In this document: positions 45,540 to 56,537 of the stretch, piece by piece
Layout: each line of letters starts with the position of its first letter
How positions within the stretch are numbered: position 1 is the first letter of the stretch
Source of the DNA: Holothuria scabra
Taxonomy: Eukaryota > Echinodermata > Holothuroidea > Aspidochirotida > Holothuriidae
Length of the DNA stretch: 64,000 nucleotides
Direction of reading: 5' to 3'
NCBI GenBank assembly: GCA_037179385.1
Contig: CM074195.1
Span: 31,266,222 to 31,330,221, forward strand
Made by a program: the position numbers and the translations under genes
The notes under the pieces: generated by a model
Seen by the model: only the letters and a program-made list of their open reading frames with translations
What the model was told of the DNA's origin: nothing
Databases searched by the model: none

Positions 45540-46065
45540 ACTAAAACAAGACTTGATATATTAGAGGGTATATCCTTAGTCTAAACATTCTGGATAAATT
45601 TGAAATCCGACAACTGGTTTTCAAGTTATCAGTAGGAAAAAGCTATGATCACATTTGCAACAAAAGGTGAACTTGAAGCAAGCATTTTATTGCATCCTAT
45701 TCTCAGATTAGGAAACAGCCTTTTGTTTTTCTTAAACGTTACAAACAATTTTCTCTAGAACAATCACATTTTACCAGAATACGTTGCATAAGTGGCATGA
45801 AAACTTTTACATACTTCATATTCTTGACGAGGAGGTCATATCCCTATAAATGCAAAATAAAAACAACAGCCTAAAAAAAAAAACAACCAAAAAGAAACAA
45901 ATTATTCCTTGTCAATGTGAAAAAGTGACAACCTCTGCTGCGCTTAAACTCAGTTTAGAGAAAAATCTAGTAACTTGATTTGCTGGAATCCCCAGAAAAT
46001 TTGACCGATTTGAATGGACGTTTCCCAAAATTATGAAAACATACTACATGGAAATTAAATTTTGT
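45540..46065 (+). repeat. ~520-bp dispersed repeat, copy 2
   Basis: Same ordered blocks as 12800-13340: GTGAACTTGAAGCAAGCA, TTGCATAAGTGGCATGA, CCTTGTCAATGTG, AATCTAGTAACTTGATTTGC and GACCGATTTGAATGGA. Confidence 0.75.
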
Positions 46066-46389
46066 TAAGGTCATTGCTTAACGGAAAAACTCAAAAAATA
46101 AGTGATTCCTTACTGAATGGGGATGCTTTAGTGCACGGAGGGAGTTCGGGGTTTATTGTATGACTTTAAAATGACGCCATGTGACGTCATTGCAAATGAT
46201 TACGTCTTTATCTTAAAGCTATATGTATAAAATATGACAAATTGAAATTTACATCGTTGTCTTGTAATATTAATTGCAATTAGGGTACGCTATTACTGAT
46301 GAATTCGGTATTTTACCTCAAAACCATTTGACCTCTACAAATACCATTTTCTAACTCTACTAAATTGACATGAAAATATTAAGAAGGAT

Positions 46390-46600
46390 CTATGCCTCCT
46401 ACCTAAAAATGTCGTTTTACAATGTTGTCGGTCCTTGATCACCTGGGGTCTCAAATGACCTCTGACCTCCATATAAAACACAGGGTTTGTTCTTCCCAAT
46501 TCATTCCACTTAAGTATAAACGGTAATCCAGAATTGGTATTTTGAGATACGTTAACAAACAAGGTCTCACAAAGCGCACAAGCTCACTCACAATAACCAC
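46390..46600. repeat. Single diverged unit of the 145-bp repeat
   Basis: CACCTGGGGTCTCAAATGAC, CTCTGACCTCC, AAAACACAGGG and TTTTGAGATACGTTAACAA follow the unit order of the 11.1-12.5 kb array. Confidence 0.65.
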
Positions 46601-46854
46601 ACACTGAAATTTGGCGAAAATCCAGTCAGAGCACTGGTATTTAGATCGTCTTTAAACAAATCTTAAAACATGCTTTTATGAGGCAAGGATGTTTCCAGAA
46701 ATTAGCCTCTCAGATTATGGGGCTATAGCAACCCGAGCCTTAACAAAACAGGGGTCGATCCTATCGGGAGCAGAGGGCAATTGCCCACCAAGGAAAATAT
46801 TAGGGGGGATATCATTTATAATAATTCAGGCAGATTAAAAAAAAAATAACAGGC

Positions 46855-47115
46855 AGAATTGATACCTTTTCTAAATTCCTCCCTACCCTCTGGCAAAGGC
46901 CGTTTGGCGAAACCAAACTTTAAACTGCTCCCCCAAAAAGGTATACATCCACTAGAGGACAACTCTTCCCAACCTTGTGGCCCTGAGACCATTCACATCA
47001 TTGGTCTGCCATGTATAACTTCATTCTAGACTGGCTGAAAAGGACAGATGCTACACATGACCACAATCAAAGGGCCGAAAAGCATAATAAATATAATATT
47101 GTGGTATTCAGATGA
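46855..47115. repeat. Interior module of the ACCCAAC family, solo copy
   Basis: CCCTCTGGCAAAGGCCGTTT, GGCGAAACCAAACTTT, ACATCCACTAGAGGACAA and CATTGGTCTGCCATGTATA match 27750-27900. Confidence 0.65.
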
Positions 47116-48308
47116 CTTTAGAGCTTCGATAATACGTCAATTGAACCTACGTACTAAGCTATAATAACAAAAACACTGCATTTGTAATGAGCCATCTATC
47201 TATGATTGGTATATGCTCGTCAATGTGAGTGTGCATGTTTTTTTTTCTTCTTTATTTTATTTTTTCCTCTCTTTTCTTTTGCCTACAGATGAATCCTGTC
47301 CGAAACACAATCGAGGGTTATGACTTCTGGAAAGTTTGGTCATTCAATTCACAAACCAGACCGACGCCCCTGTAACCCAATTTGGCTGTTCCCATAAGGA
47401 AAACGAACCTCAAATTAATTTAGAAAGAGGGTAGGGCACGGTAGAAGTTTGGGGCATTGTTGGGGACAAATTCGATGAAATTTAGATTTAGTTTGAAAAT
47501 ATTCCGCAAGTTGTGATTGTAGGTGGACTTCTGGCCCTTCGTGGGATTATAACAAGTGCACTGTTGTGGATGTTTATGTTACTTTTACGAACAGTAACTT
47601 TGCGAACTAAGGTAGGCCTACGCCTTTAAATGTGGGTCCACACCATAAGCGAAATCGGCTGAGGTTTACGGACCGCATGCGATTTTTTTCTTTGATCAAA
47701 TGGGGAATTTTTTACAAAAATTCTAAAGCGTAACCTTACTTCCCGGAATTGGTAAAATAAATCTCAACACACTCGCAATATGACAGGTTTCGGCTTCGGT
47801 GTAAACACACATGAAGTCTACCGCGACAAAAATTCACGTAGTGTATGCAATGTGCTTCATTACTTGATGCAATATAAAGGGAAATACTGCGTTTGTTTTG
47901 CAAGAAAAATTCATTGATCCTTTTAAAACTAATATTTATTGGCACAGGGTGATGGATTATCAAAAATAAGGCAGTATGGCAGCCTTTTTTCAAGGAATAA
48001 GTTTCCCACCGATAGAAATTTAGTTGTTTGTTGTTCAGGACTAATTTGTTCCCCCAAACTTTCAACATTTCAAACGATGCAGCGGTCATGGCTCTTCTTG
48101 GGTATAGTATTTTGAAGAGATGTAGCTATTGCTGGGGTTTATGATTACGACTGAATTGTTGGATAGTGTCTGAACCATTTTATTTTTATTCTTTGTTGGA
48201 GCATTTAAACACAACATTTCTCTTTAAGCGCGATTGCATGATATATACGGTAACGTCTATTACATTTGGTAGGGAAAAAAGTCATAGAAAAAAAACATTT
48301 TTTGTACA
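47116..48308. other. Unassigned intergenic sequence
   Basis: A pyrimidine-rich tract lies at 47238-47285; nothing else recognised. Confidence 0.5.
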
Positions 48309-48531
48309 TACCAGTGGCGTAGCCACGGGGAGGGTTTTGGGAAGTTGAACCACCCAATCCTTAAAAAATAATTGCAAAAACACATGATCACTATAAACTT
48401 CATTATATCTGAGGCACAAACATTTCACCATTTTGCATCTGGAGATCTAAAATAACCGCCCTCTTAGACTTTTCCCTCATGTCGTGCTCCAATGGCCTCC
48501 ACATGACACAATCCCGGCTACGCTACTGGTA
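48309..48531. mobile_element. 219-bp MITE with CCAGTGGCGTAGCC ends
   Basis: CCAGTGGCGTAGCC at the left and GGCTACGCTACTGG at the right, with TA on both sides (element 48311-48529). A diverged relative without clear ends is at 60780-61020. Confidence 0.72.
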
Positions 48532-48945
48532 GATACAGAAGAATAGGTTATTTTTCGTTAGGAACCCTGGTAATATATTGAAACTATTGCACATCAGACA
48601 TGTTCTGTAGCCTATCCAGACCATCTGATCGCAAGTCCTCGTACATTGTGACCACAATCCTTAACTTAATGCCTTAATTTAAAATGATACATCAATCTTT
48701 TAATGTGTTGTAGACAGGGTACAATTCTACGGGGCCGGGGATTTCAGGCCCTCCAAATTTTTCGTACCTCCGCAATTGCACCAAAATTTGGTATAACCTA
48801 GTAGTGTGGCACGACATATATATAAGCTCAGAAGTTATTCTTTATCCGATCTTAGGTTCCAACTACCTCCTCCCCCCCCCCCCCCAAAAAAAAAGAAATT
48901 ATAAAAACCATGGCCTTAAAATGGTGCATGGTTATAAATTATATT
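48532..48945. other. Unassigned intergenic sequence
   Basis: C run followed by A run at 48871-48895; nothing else recognised. Confidence 0.5.
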
Positions 48946-49256
48946 TGGTTAGATTGAGTTTTGCGGCCCACACTCTAAAAAATGTTGTGCAGAATTTACA
49001 CAACATTGTGTGACTATAGTCCACCAATCAACAAATGTGTAGAAAGTGCACATGTTGTGTAAAAAATTTACACAACACTGAGTAATTTACACACATGTTG
49101 TGTAAATTTTTTACACAACCATATGTACTTTCTACACATTTGTTGACTGGTGGACTAGTCACACAATGTTGTGTAAATTCTACACAATTTTTTGGAGTGC
49201 AGTTTCCAACCAATTGGTTCAAGTCAAGCCGGTCATGGCCTTTTTTTCCAGTTGTA
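48946..49256 (-). repeat. SINE 3' half, split by a MITE
   Basis: TTGGTTAGATTGAGTTTTGC and GGCCCA at the left, and AGTTTCCAACCAATTGGTTC at the right, are contiguous in other SINE copies. Here 229 bases sit between them. Confidence 0.87.
48969..49201. mobile_element. 229-bp near-perfect palindrome MITE nested in the SINE
   Basis: The element (48971-49199) starts CACTCTAAAAAATGTTGTG and ends CACAATTTTTTGGAGTG. It folds over its full length, with matching arm blocks TTTACACAACA, GTCCACCA and CAACAAATGTGTAGAAAGT. The dinucleotide CA is duplicated at the insertion point (48969-48970 and 49200-49201), as judged from intact SINEs. Confidence 0.9.
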
Positions 49257-49428
49257 GCATGATTGTAAGATTAAAATTATGTGTCAACACTTAGAGTGCA
49301 AGACGTCAGTTGTAAAAGTTGTTTAGGTTCAGTGTGTGTACCGGTGTTTATAAATCTAACATATGACAAATGTTATCTTTCGATCATCTGGCAAATGAAC
49401 AGTTGTGTTTTGACCGTCTAGCGAGTAA

Positions 49429-49832
49429 ATTGTATCCAAGGACTTATATACATGGACGGAGAATGTAACGTGTACGTCTTATCCGTAGATTGTCGCCACC
49501 GACTGGGACAAAATGGCGCACCAATATGGCCGCCATGAGGCTATAAATCATCTGATTTGACTACGAGTCTGTTATATTTTAAACAAAAGTTAAACTTGAA
49601 GGAGAAACGATATTTTATTCCTGCAATACGTGAAGTGATTTTGACCTTTCCTTGCCATATTTCCAAAATATTTCAACTTTCTTGCAAAATCTGGAATTGA
49701 CTTGAGCAAGTCCAAACTTTTTCACAAAATCATACAGACCGCCATCTTGGTGCGCTTTTTCTCACTCGTAGGGTAGCGACAATCTAGAGTGCACTATGCT
49801 CTGTCCATGTATAGAAAGTGCGTGATTGTATC
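49429..49832. mobile_element. 388-bp hAT-type MITE, copy 2
   Basis: The element (49437-49824) is flanked by the 8-bp duplication ATTGTATC (49429-49436 and 49825-49832). The ends CAAGGACTTATATACATGG and CATGTATAGAAAGTGCGTG are inverted, and the body is collinear with 26460-26849. Confidence 0.9.
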
Positions 49833-50837
49833 TTTAAAGCGTAGGCTACAGGTAATTTCATACCACCAGCAAAGCAAAGCAAAGCCACACGTAATTGACA
49901 TCTCTCTTCCGGTGTGAAATCTACGAGCATTTGACAATAGTTTTCAATTGAGCGTTTAATTCGGTGTTATTTAATTTGGTTATTTTGATTTTCTTTTCTG
50001 TATGAAAGCACCTTGAGATGATATTGCTTGGATTCCAGTAGCCTGGATAGTTCGCAGGCCCAAAGATTATGGGATTGATTGTCCTTGCCCTTACTATGTA
50101 GCCACAGACGCAAAATACACCCTTGATTAAATTAACACTGACTTGCTGTGCTGAATGTGATAGGGATCTCAAGCGGAATACTACAACAACATTTCTGTTA
50201 ATGTTTTCCTCGCCTTCTAAGGAAAGCTTGCCACACAAACGTAAAACGAGAGTTTATGTAAGTTTGCAAATTCCACAGTTATATAACGCTGATTTAATTA
50301 ACCATACGGATTCTATGTATTCGTTTCATAATTAATGAAAACTATCGAAGAGTTATTTTTTTCACTGTAGACAATATACTAGTTAAATCAAACCTGGATA
50401 TTTTTTCGCTTAGGCCATGCATCTTTAAAAGGATATTTAAGAGGCAAGAGAAGGGTAACTGGGTCAGTTTTATTTTGCAATGGTGCCAAAATTCTATGAA
50501 CAGTCTGACAGTTTTTCAACCCGACCCATTATAAAGTGTCTTTAGTCGTAATGCATTTTGCTCACCGTCATGTTTTGATCTACGGAGGCCTATAAAAAAC
50601 ATAATCGTCAAAACCGATTTATTGCAAGTAAATGACAGAAAACATCATTTATATAATGTAACTGAAATCCTGATAGGCTCTTCAAAGGACATATGTCAAC
50701 CATTAAATTCTCTTAATTAATGAAAACATTTGATCAATTAATTCTCTATACAATAGTTTGTCTTAGCTCTTAAATTAATCAAAGCACCAAATTGAAGGCA
50801 ATATAGGAAGTGTACGTAATCGGGGTAGGGGTGTGAG
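49833..50837. other. Unassigned intergenic sequence
   Basis: Nothing recognised. Confidence 0.5.
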
Positions 50838-51377
50838 CAGTTGCAGCGGTACGGGGACTACGGGGGCGCATTTCCCCATAAATTTTTCTCTGACTCAAGT
50901 TGCCCCTCCCCTTGTACCGATTTTGGTCAGAAAGAAGTTAGGTCAACCTTACCGAAAAAAATGAATAATTAATTGAGATATGCTCAAAAATCAGAGATAC
51001 ACTCTAAAAAATGATTACTCAACATGGGCATAAAATTACCCAACCGTTGGTTCCGTATGCCACCTGACAGGAATTGGGTAAAAACTGCCCAACTAAGTTG
51101 GTTAAGCGTTTTACTCATTATTTGGGCAAAAGATATTACCCAACCATTTCCCCCAACTAATTTTGCCCAACAAATGGTTAAAATTTGTATCCAACACATT
51201 TGCCCAACAGCTGTACTGTTGAGTACTTGTTTGGATTTTCATATAACCACATATATAATTACAAGATTTGGACATCAAGGAGATTTAACAAAGTACCCTA
51301 GAACTTTCACTGTTTACCCTCCAAAAGTGGATGGGGCACCAGTGACAATTCTTTTTCCAAAGCCCCCCCCCCTATGG

Positions 51378-52362
51378 CAAAAGGCTCACCACATATGATG
51401 ATGTTCTAAAAATACACGTTGATGTACTAAAATTACACGTTCATGTACCAAAAATTTACGATGATGTACTAACTTCATACGATCATGATGTAAATTTACA
51501 CCATCATATACTAAAACCATAAGTTCATCATGTTAAATGTTACGATGTACATGTAAAAACACACGTTGTACATCTAAAAACACATGTTGTTCATGTAAAA
51601 ACGTATGATCATGATGTTATTATTGTCCCTTCCGGTTCTTGAACCAAGTTTCCCTATCAACAGGGCTGTAAGGCCCCTGGGCCATCTTATGTCACGGAAA
51701 TTAAAAAAAAAAAAAACTTTTTGTTCTCTTTAAGGGATTTAATGCAATGTACCATCGAAATTTCTAATCGAATTCTTTGGGCCCTTAGTATTGACAGGGG
51801 CCTTTTACCATTCGATACCCACATGGGCCCCTTCGGCACATGAACGTATACATTTAGTACATGATCGTATGAATTCAGTACATGTCATATGCAATCAGTA
51901 CATGTAGGTATGCAATCAGTACATCTTCGTAAGCAATCAGTACATGAACGTATGAAATCAGTACATGATCGTATGCAACCAGTGTACATCATCGTAAGCA
52001 GTTAGTACATGAACGTGTACTTTTACTACATCGCATGAGTTTAGAGGATGTCGGTGAGCCTTTCGGCGGACTTTGCACGCCGAAAGGCTCACTCAATATG
52101 GCATGCGGAAGGGACAATAATAACATCATGATCATACGTTTTCACATGAACAACATGTGTTTTTAGATGTACAACGTGTGTTTTTACATGTACATCGTAA
52201 CATTTAACATGATGAACTTATGGTTTTAGTATATGATGGTGTAAATTTACATCATGATCGTATGAAGTTAGTACATCATCGTAAATTTTTGGTACATGAA
52301 CGTGTAATTTTAGTACATCAACGTGTATCTTTAGAACATCATCATATGTGGTGAGCCTTTTG
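51378..52362. mobile_element. 985-bp foldback element made of ~21-bp units
   Basis: The outer arms (51378-51635 and 52107-52362) are near-perfect inverted copies of about 255 bases. They begin CAAAAGGCTCACCACATATG and end AATAATAACATCATGATC in reverse sense. Each arm consists of about eleven ~21-bp units of ATGTACTAAAATTACACGTTC type. The central part carries a further ten-unit tandem run (51836-52042, AGTACATGATCGTATGAAATC type). It then has a hairpin GTGAGCCTTTCGGCG/CGCCGAAAGGCTCAC (52054-52092) that repeats the outer terminus. No coding capacity. Confidence 0.85.
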
Positions 52363-52736
52363 GCGTGCCATACCCCCAACACTCTGGCAAAGGGCCGTAA
52401 TTCGCCGAAACCAAACTTTAACTGCTTCCCGAAGAAGCTATTACGAAGGCCGAGAAGAGTGAAGTGTGCAGTTTGAAGTAATAATCCCGTGCAATCGTGC
52501 ACTTTGTATTTCTTATCCATTGATTACGTAGTAGAGAAAAAATTTTACTGACCATTGCTCTTTCAGTAATTTCGTCCAGATTTTTACTGCTCTTTGTTTA
52601 CCGCTAGCTTTTTGTTTACCAAATCCAACCTTATTCAACCAAGAGATCTTAATGAACCACTTTTATTACAATAATTATCTGTAAAACTTAACTGATCTTT
52701 TACTAGACATCTGATTGGTCAATTACATTTTACCCG

Positions 52737-53562
52737 TTGTCATACTTTTCCGGGCAGGCTACACGGGCTTGTTGCGGGCAAGGATTTTGTTGCACACAGG
52801 AAAATATTTGGGAGAGTTTTGCGTGGAACTTGCGTATTTGATGCGTGGTACTTGCGTGTGTATTGCTTGTTCTCCGCGTTACATGCGTGCAACACGGGGG
52901 AGAGTTCCGTGTTAGTTCAAGGACACTTACGGGCTCTGCGGGTTACCTGCGTGCCAGTTACGTGTCACCTGCGTGAGAGTTGCCTGCAACGTGCAAGGTT
53001 TATGCGTGCCGATGGCGGGCATATTTATGTGGAAGAGGGAGTCGCGAAAGCAAGTTGTCCGCAGGAAGCCCTCGGATTACCAACAGGGAGACAGTTACTC
53101 ATCCGCAACATACTCACACTCTCCTCCTCCATACCCGCAGAATTGACGATGTGGACGCAAGTTGGCAGTACCAACACCGTCCCTCGCCCGCAAAATGCAC
53201 GCTCCATGCCCGCATCTGACACGCGTTCGAGCGAAATTGCCACACGGTCCAAGATCAACCTACGTTCTTCAAGCCGTTCAATTGCTGGCGACTTGCGGCC
53301 CCTACGAGCCTCCTTCGGTTGTTCTGCGGGGACCTCTCCGGCCAAATACCCCCAGTTCACCCGGAACAAGTTTTGAGCATGTTCAAAACTTGGCTGCGGG
53401 CAAATTTCACTTCTGTGCACACATGGGGGGGGGGGGGAGTAAGGGCAAGATACGGGTGAGATACGGTTCGGTCCATGCTAGTTGCGGGGAGCTGCGCACA
53501 GCAAAAATTGTCGCCCGCAAATTGCTCGCAAAGCTTGCCCGGAATAGTGTGACAGGGGCTTG
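52737..53562. mobile_element. 826-bp GC-rich insertion with inverted ends
   Basis: The left end GTCATACTTTTCCGGGCAGGC is mirrored by GCTTGCCCGGAATAGTGTGAC at the right. The interior is rich in TTGCGTG, CTGCGGG and CCCGCA words on opposite strands of the two halves. Long open frames follow from its GC richness and show no domain. No clear target duplication; the junction is defined by comparison with copy 1 of the host element. Confidence 0.7.
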
Positions 53563-54039
53563 GGTACTTTAAAACTTGCCTAACACCTTTTACCAATACT
53601 TGGATTTTACCCAACCTTTATTTACCCAACAAATAGCGGTAAATTGTCTACCTATTTGTTGGGCAATAATTTGCCCATGTTGAGCACTTTGGATTTTACC
53701 CAACGGTTTTTACCCGACTGTTTTTAGAGTGTAACGAGGGCTTCGTCCTCTGGACCCCACCTGGAACCTACCCGAAGGAGCGCGCGTTTCGCGTTTGGTC
53801 TCCCTCTGCGCCCAATTTTTTGCCCATAGCGTTTTCCGTTGCCAACCTAGTTTGTTCCCCCTCCCAAATGTGACATTCTGATTCCGCTTCTGCGTGTGTA
53901 GAACAATGGGTGAATGCGGTTGTGAGATGGAAACGTAATAAAATGGAGACTAAAGTAACAGAATGGAGACTAATGTGTCAGAATGGGGACTATCGCTTGC
54001 ACCTGATAAGGAGATTATATTTTTGTTATTGGTTTGTCG

Positions 54040-54112
54040 GGGTTTTTTTTTGTTTTTTTTTGTTTTGTTTTTTTTTTTTGTTTTTTGTTTTTTGTTTTTT
54101 TTTTGTTTTCTT
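54040..54112. repeat. T-rich low-complexity tract
   Basis: Runs of T broken by single G residues. Confidence 0.9.
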
Positions 54113-54145
54113 AGGAGAATATGACACTTGAGCAGTGGCCTTGAA

Positions 54146-54270
54146 TGGGTTGGGTTAGATGGAGTTGTACGGCTCATTTTCCAACCAATTGTTTCAAGTC
54201 GAGCCGGTCACGGGCCTTTTCCCAGTTTATGGCCCACTGGTTTGTTGTCCCTGATCCATTGTTCATGCTA
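54146..54270 (-). repeat. SINE 3' half
   Basis: GGGTTAGATGGAGTTGTACG, TTTCCAACCAATTG, TCAAGTCGAGCCGGTCACGG and TTGTTGTCCCTGATCC match the SINE 3' body. The tRNA head is absent. Confidence 0.85.
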
Positions 54271-54748
54271 ATTTCACAAACTGAAACTAGAATGTAAGTT
54301 TTGTGAACAGCAAAGGCGTAACTCCGGGGATGGGGCAAGGGATAAATCACCACGAGACAACCGTACTACCAGGTGCCTCACGTGGAAAATTCTATACTGT
54401 ATATTAGTCCCTTAGAGGTGAAGAGGGCTCAGAAATTGGGTCCAAGGAAAGTTTCGTGACTCCAGTTCCCCCTTGCTATGCGCTTGATTAACAAACAATT
54501 AATGAAGGATTAAGGTTTAGAAACAGAGGGCCGTGCATTATCTCTGGATAATGCACAATCGGATAATGGACCTTATGCATATGACGTCACAGAGCGGAAA
54601 GTACGCCCTCCTTTGGAGGCAAAAAAACCAACGCAGACAGATGCAGATAGTTGATTTGTCAAAGAATCGAATGCGAGACAGCATGCTACACGTGCCGGGC
54701 GAATTCTTATACGTGCTGTCACGTGCTGTCACGCGTTCCACTGTTTTG
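54271..54748. other. Unassigned, includes a shared TGCATATGACGTCAC block
   Basis: 54571-54625 matches 3773-3825 in inverted orientation. No gene recognised. Confidence 0.5.
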
Positions 54749-54992
54749 CCGCGTGTTTGGTCTAACGGTAGAGCATCCGCCTCTCACGCGGAAGGCCCGG
54801 GTTCGCCTCCCAGGTCGAGTCATACCAAAGACTCTAAAAAAGGAAACTACTGCCCGTTGTGCGTGATGCTCCGCACGAGCAAAGGAGTAGGGAAAACAAG
54901 CCAGTGAGCCACAACTGGAAAAAAGACCGTGGCCAGCTCGACTTGAACCAATAGGTTGGAAACTGGGCCGTAAAACTCCATCTAACTAACTG
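54749..54992 (+). mobile_element. tRNA-derived SINE with well-preserved head
   Basis: The head has TTTGGTCTAACGGTAGAGC (A box), a CTC-containing anticodon-like loop CCTCTCACGCGG, and CCCGGGTTCGCCTCCC (B box). The body has ACCAAAGACTCTAAAAAAGG, GTAGGGAAAACAAGCC and TTGGAAACTGGGCCG, and the tail is CTAACTAAC. It looks like a tRNA-Glu-derived SINE, not a tRNA gene. Confidence 0.9.
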
Positions 54993-55375
54993 GCTAGTTA
55001 ACTCAATTGTTTTTCCCCCAAGGATGACGTCAGTGTGTCGTCAATGCACAAGGTTAATTCATTCCGCTATCTCCTTTACCCTTCATCAACCAAAATAAAA
55101 TTGAAGAACCAACACTGATACGTTGGATATTTTGACACGGTGACCAGAGGCTATTATACCCAAACGTTTTGCATCTAACTAGTTTTATGGGTTAAATACT
55201 TTCATACAGTTTTCCTAAAGTGGGTATTTTTAACCAAATCAGGGTACATTTTTGACCAACATTCTTCACTCCAGACAGTTCCAATTCTCTAACATCCTTT
55301 CCGAGAGTTATCGAATACTTTTCCTTAACCAGACGTAATCCTAGTCTCCTGCTTTAGAGCGTAGTGCATACCCTA
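54993..55375. other. Unassigned intergenic sequence
   Basis: Nothing recognised. Confidence 0.5.
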
Positions 55376-55632
55376 TAGCCGAATCCGGACAGATTGTGAT
55401 GGTCTGATTTTAGTCGGCCATTACTTGGGTCCATCACCTTTAATCTTTAAATTTCCTTCCTTACCTGTTCCATGGATGGTTGTACACTGAAGTGTATCTT
55501 GACTTTCTCAACTTCACTGAATATGAGGATTTGAAATTCACGTAAACAATAAATGAAGACGATTAAAGGCTGATGGACCCCACTAATGGCTGCCTACAGT
55601 CACTAAAAACAAGCGCTAATTGGATTCGTCTA
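55376..55632. mobile_element. 257-bp MITE with TAGCCGAATCC ends
   Basis: TAGCCGAATCC at the left, GGATTCGTCTA at the right. The subterminal GGGTCCATCACCTTTAATC and GATTAAAGGCTGATGGACCC are inverted. Related copies at 35624-36031 and 42453-42507. Confidence 0.75.
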
Positions 55633-55756
55633 TGGTGATCATGAAATGTAACTCTAATGTGAAATCAGAGCACTCACTCTGTGAAAGCTGTCTAAACTTT
55701 TTCATCATGTTGTCAACCAAAGATCTGTGCCAATCGAGAATGTTAAAAGGATAAGG

Positions 55757-56015
55757 TTAACCCTTTACCGTTGTTTGGGTCCTTTTGGACCCATGCGGAG
55801 AGCTCGGCCGTCACCCATCTTTACTGTTTTACGCGGAGCTCGAAACTGCGAGTAGCTACCCGAAAATTCGGCCACAACAACGAGAGAGACTATAGTTTGA
55901 GGTCACGGGGTCAATGGCCTACGGAAGCCGATGCGGGGCGGGCTACGTCCGCTTTTCCGCCCACTCCTGAGGCGCGCAAATATGCCCCGATCGGAGCACA
56001 ACGGCAAAGGATTAA
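55757..56015. mobile_element. 251-bp piggyBac-type MITE
   Basis: The element (55761-56011) has TTAA on each side and ends CCCTTTACCGTTGT and ACAACGGCAAAGGA. TTAA targets with CCCTTT-type termini are the mark of piggyBac elements. A hairpin GGGTCCTTTTGGACCC sits at 55780-55795. Confidence 0.85.
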
Positions 56016-56537
56016 GAGGATAAAATTGTAATTTGGGTGACGAATGACTGCGTTTAAAGGTCGTGTGACATGAAAATGAAAAAGTTGTTTACTTAATGTG
56101 AAAAGCATTACACCAATAAAATTGCCGTAATTTCCACCAAAATCTGTCAAAACTTGATTATTTTCCAGTGTAATTTCTGATTTGCACTAAATCATATACA
56201 TATGCAAATCTTGTGATGTCAGATCTAGAGAGGGACATGCCATATTTGTATAATGTTATCTTTTGTTTTCGCAGTATTCATTTCAAGGTAAATTGTAACA
56301 TAAGTTCCGAGGGTTTTATTTTAGGAGGTTGTATTGTGCCCTTGAAAATCATCAGTATTAATTACCAAAACAATTATTATCTGCTGAGTAATTAAGAAAT
56401 AATTGATATAAGGTTAACAAAAGAAATATCAACACCTGTGCAACACTCCACATCATTAGCCTAAGCAACAAGTAGCTTAAAAAAACATTCAAACTTTGAA
56501 GAGGCATATCATGTATCTTAGGAACCGTAGAAGTTAA
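56016..56537. other. Unassigned intergenic sequence
   Basis: Nothing recognised. Confidence 0.5.

Larger units (their letters stand above)
50998..53733. mobile_element. 2.7-kb foldback element, ACCCAAC family, copy 2, with nested insertions
   Basis: The element (51000-53731) starts CACTCTAAAAAATG and ends TTTTTAGAGTG, with TA duplicated outside. The left arm matches 27246-27560, and 52365-52735 plus 53563-53731 match the right part of copy 1. Two extra segments, 51378-52362 and 52737-53562, have no counterpart in copy 1 and are later insertions. Confidence 0.85.
50840..53893. mobile_element. GTGGCGGCGC element, copy 3, split by a 2.7-kb insertion
   Basis: 50840-50999 and 53732-53893 form one diverged copy when joined. 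Left blocks are GCAGCGGTACGGGGACTACG, GGGGGCGCATTTCC and GTCAACCTTACCG. Right blocks are GAGGGCTTCGTCCTCTGGA, CCGAAGGAGCGCG and AATGTGACATTCTG. These follow the order seen at 44.2 kb. Confidence 0.6.

Noticed and set aside
51836..52042. CRISPR-like array of ~21-bp units
   Set aside because: Units are directly adjacent without unique spacers, have no associated genes, and are part of a foldback element in an animal genome.
52715..53614. Overlapping 85-185-residue ORFs on both strands
   Set aside because: They lie in a GC-rich insertion with inverted ends, overlap each other in several frames and show no domain or splice logic.
54749..54830. A true tRNA-Glu gene
   Set aside because: A and B boxes are present, but the acceptor stem does not close and the sequence runs into the SINE body shared by eight other loci.
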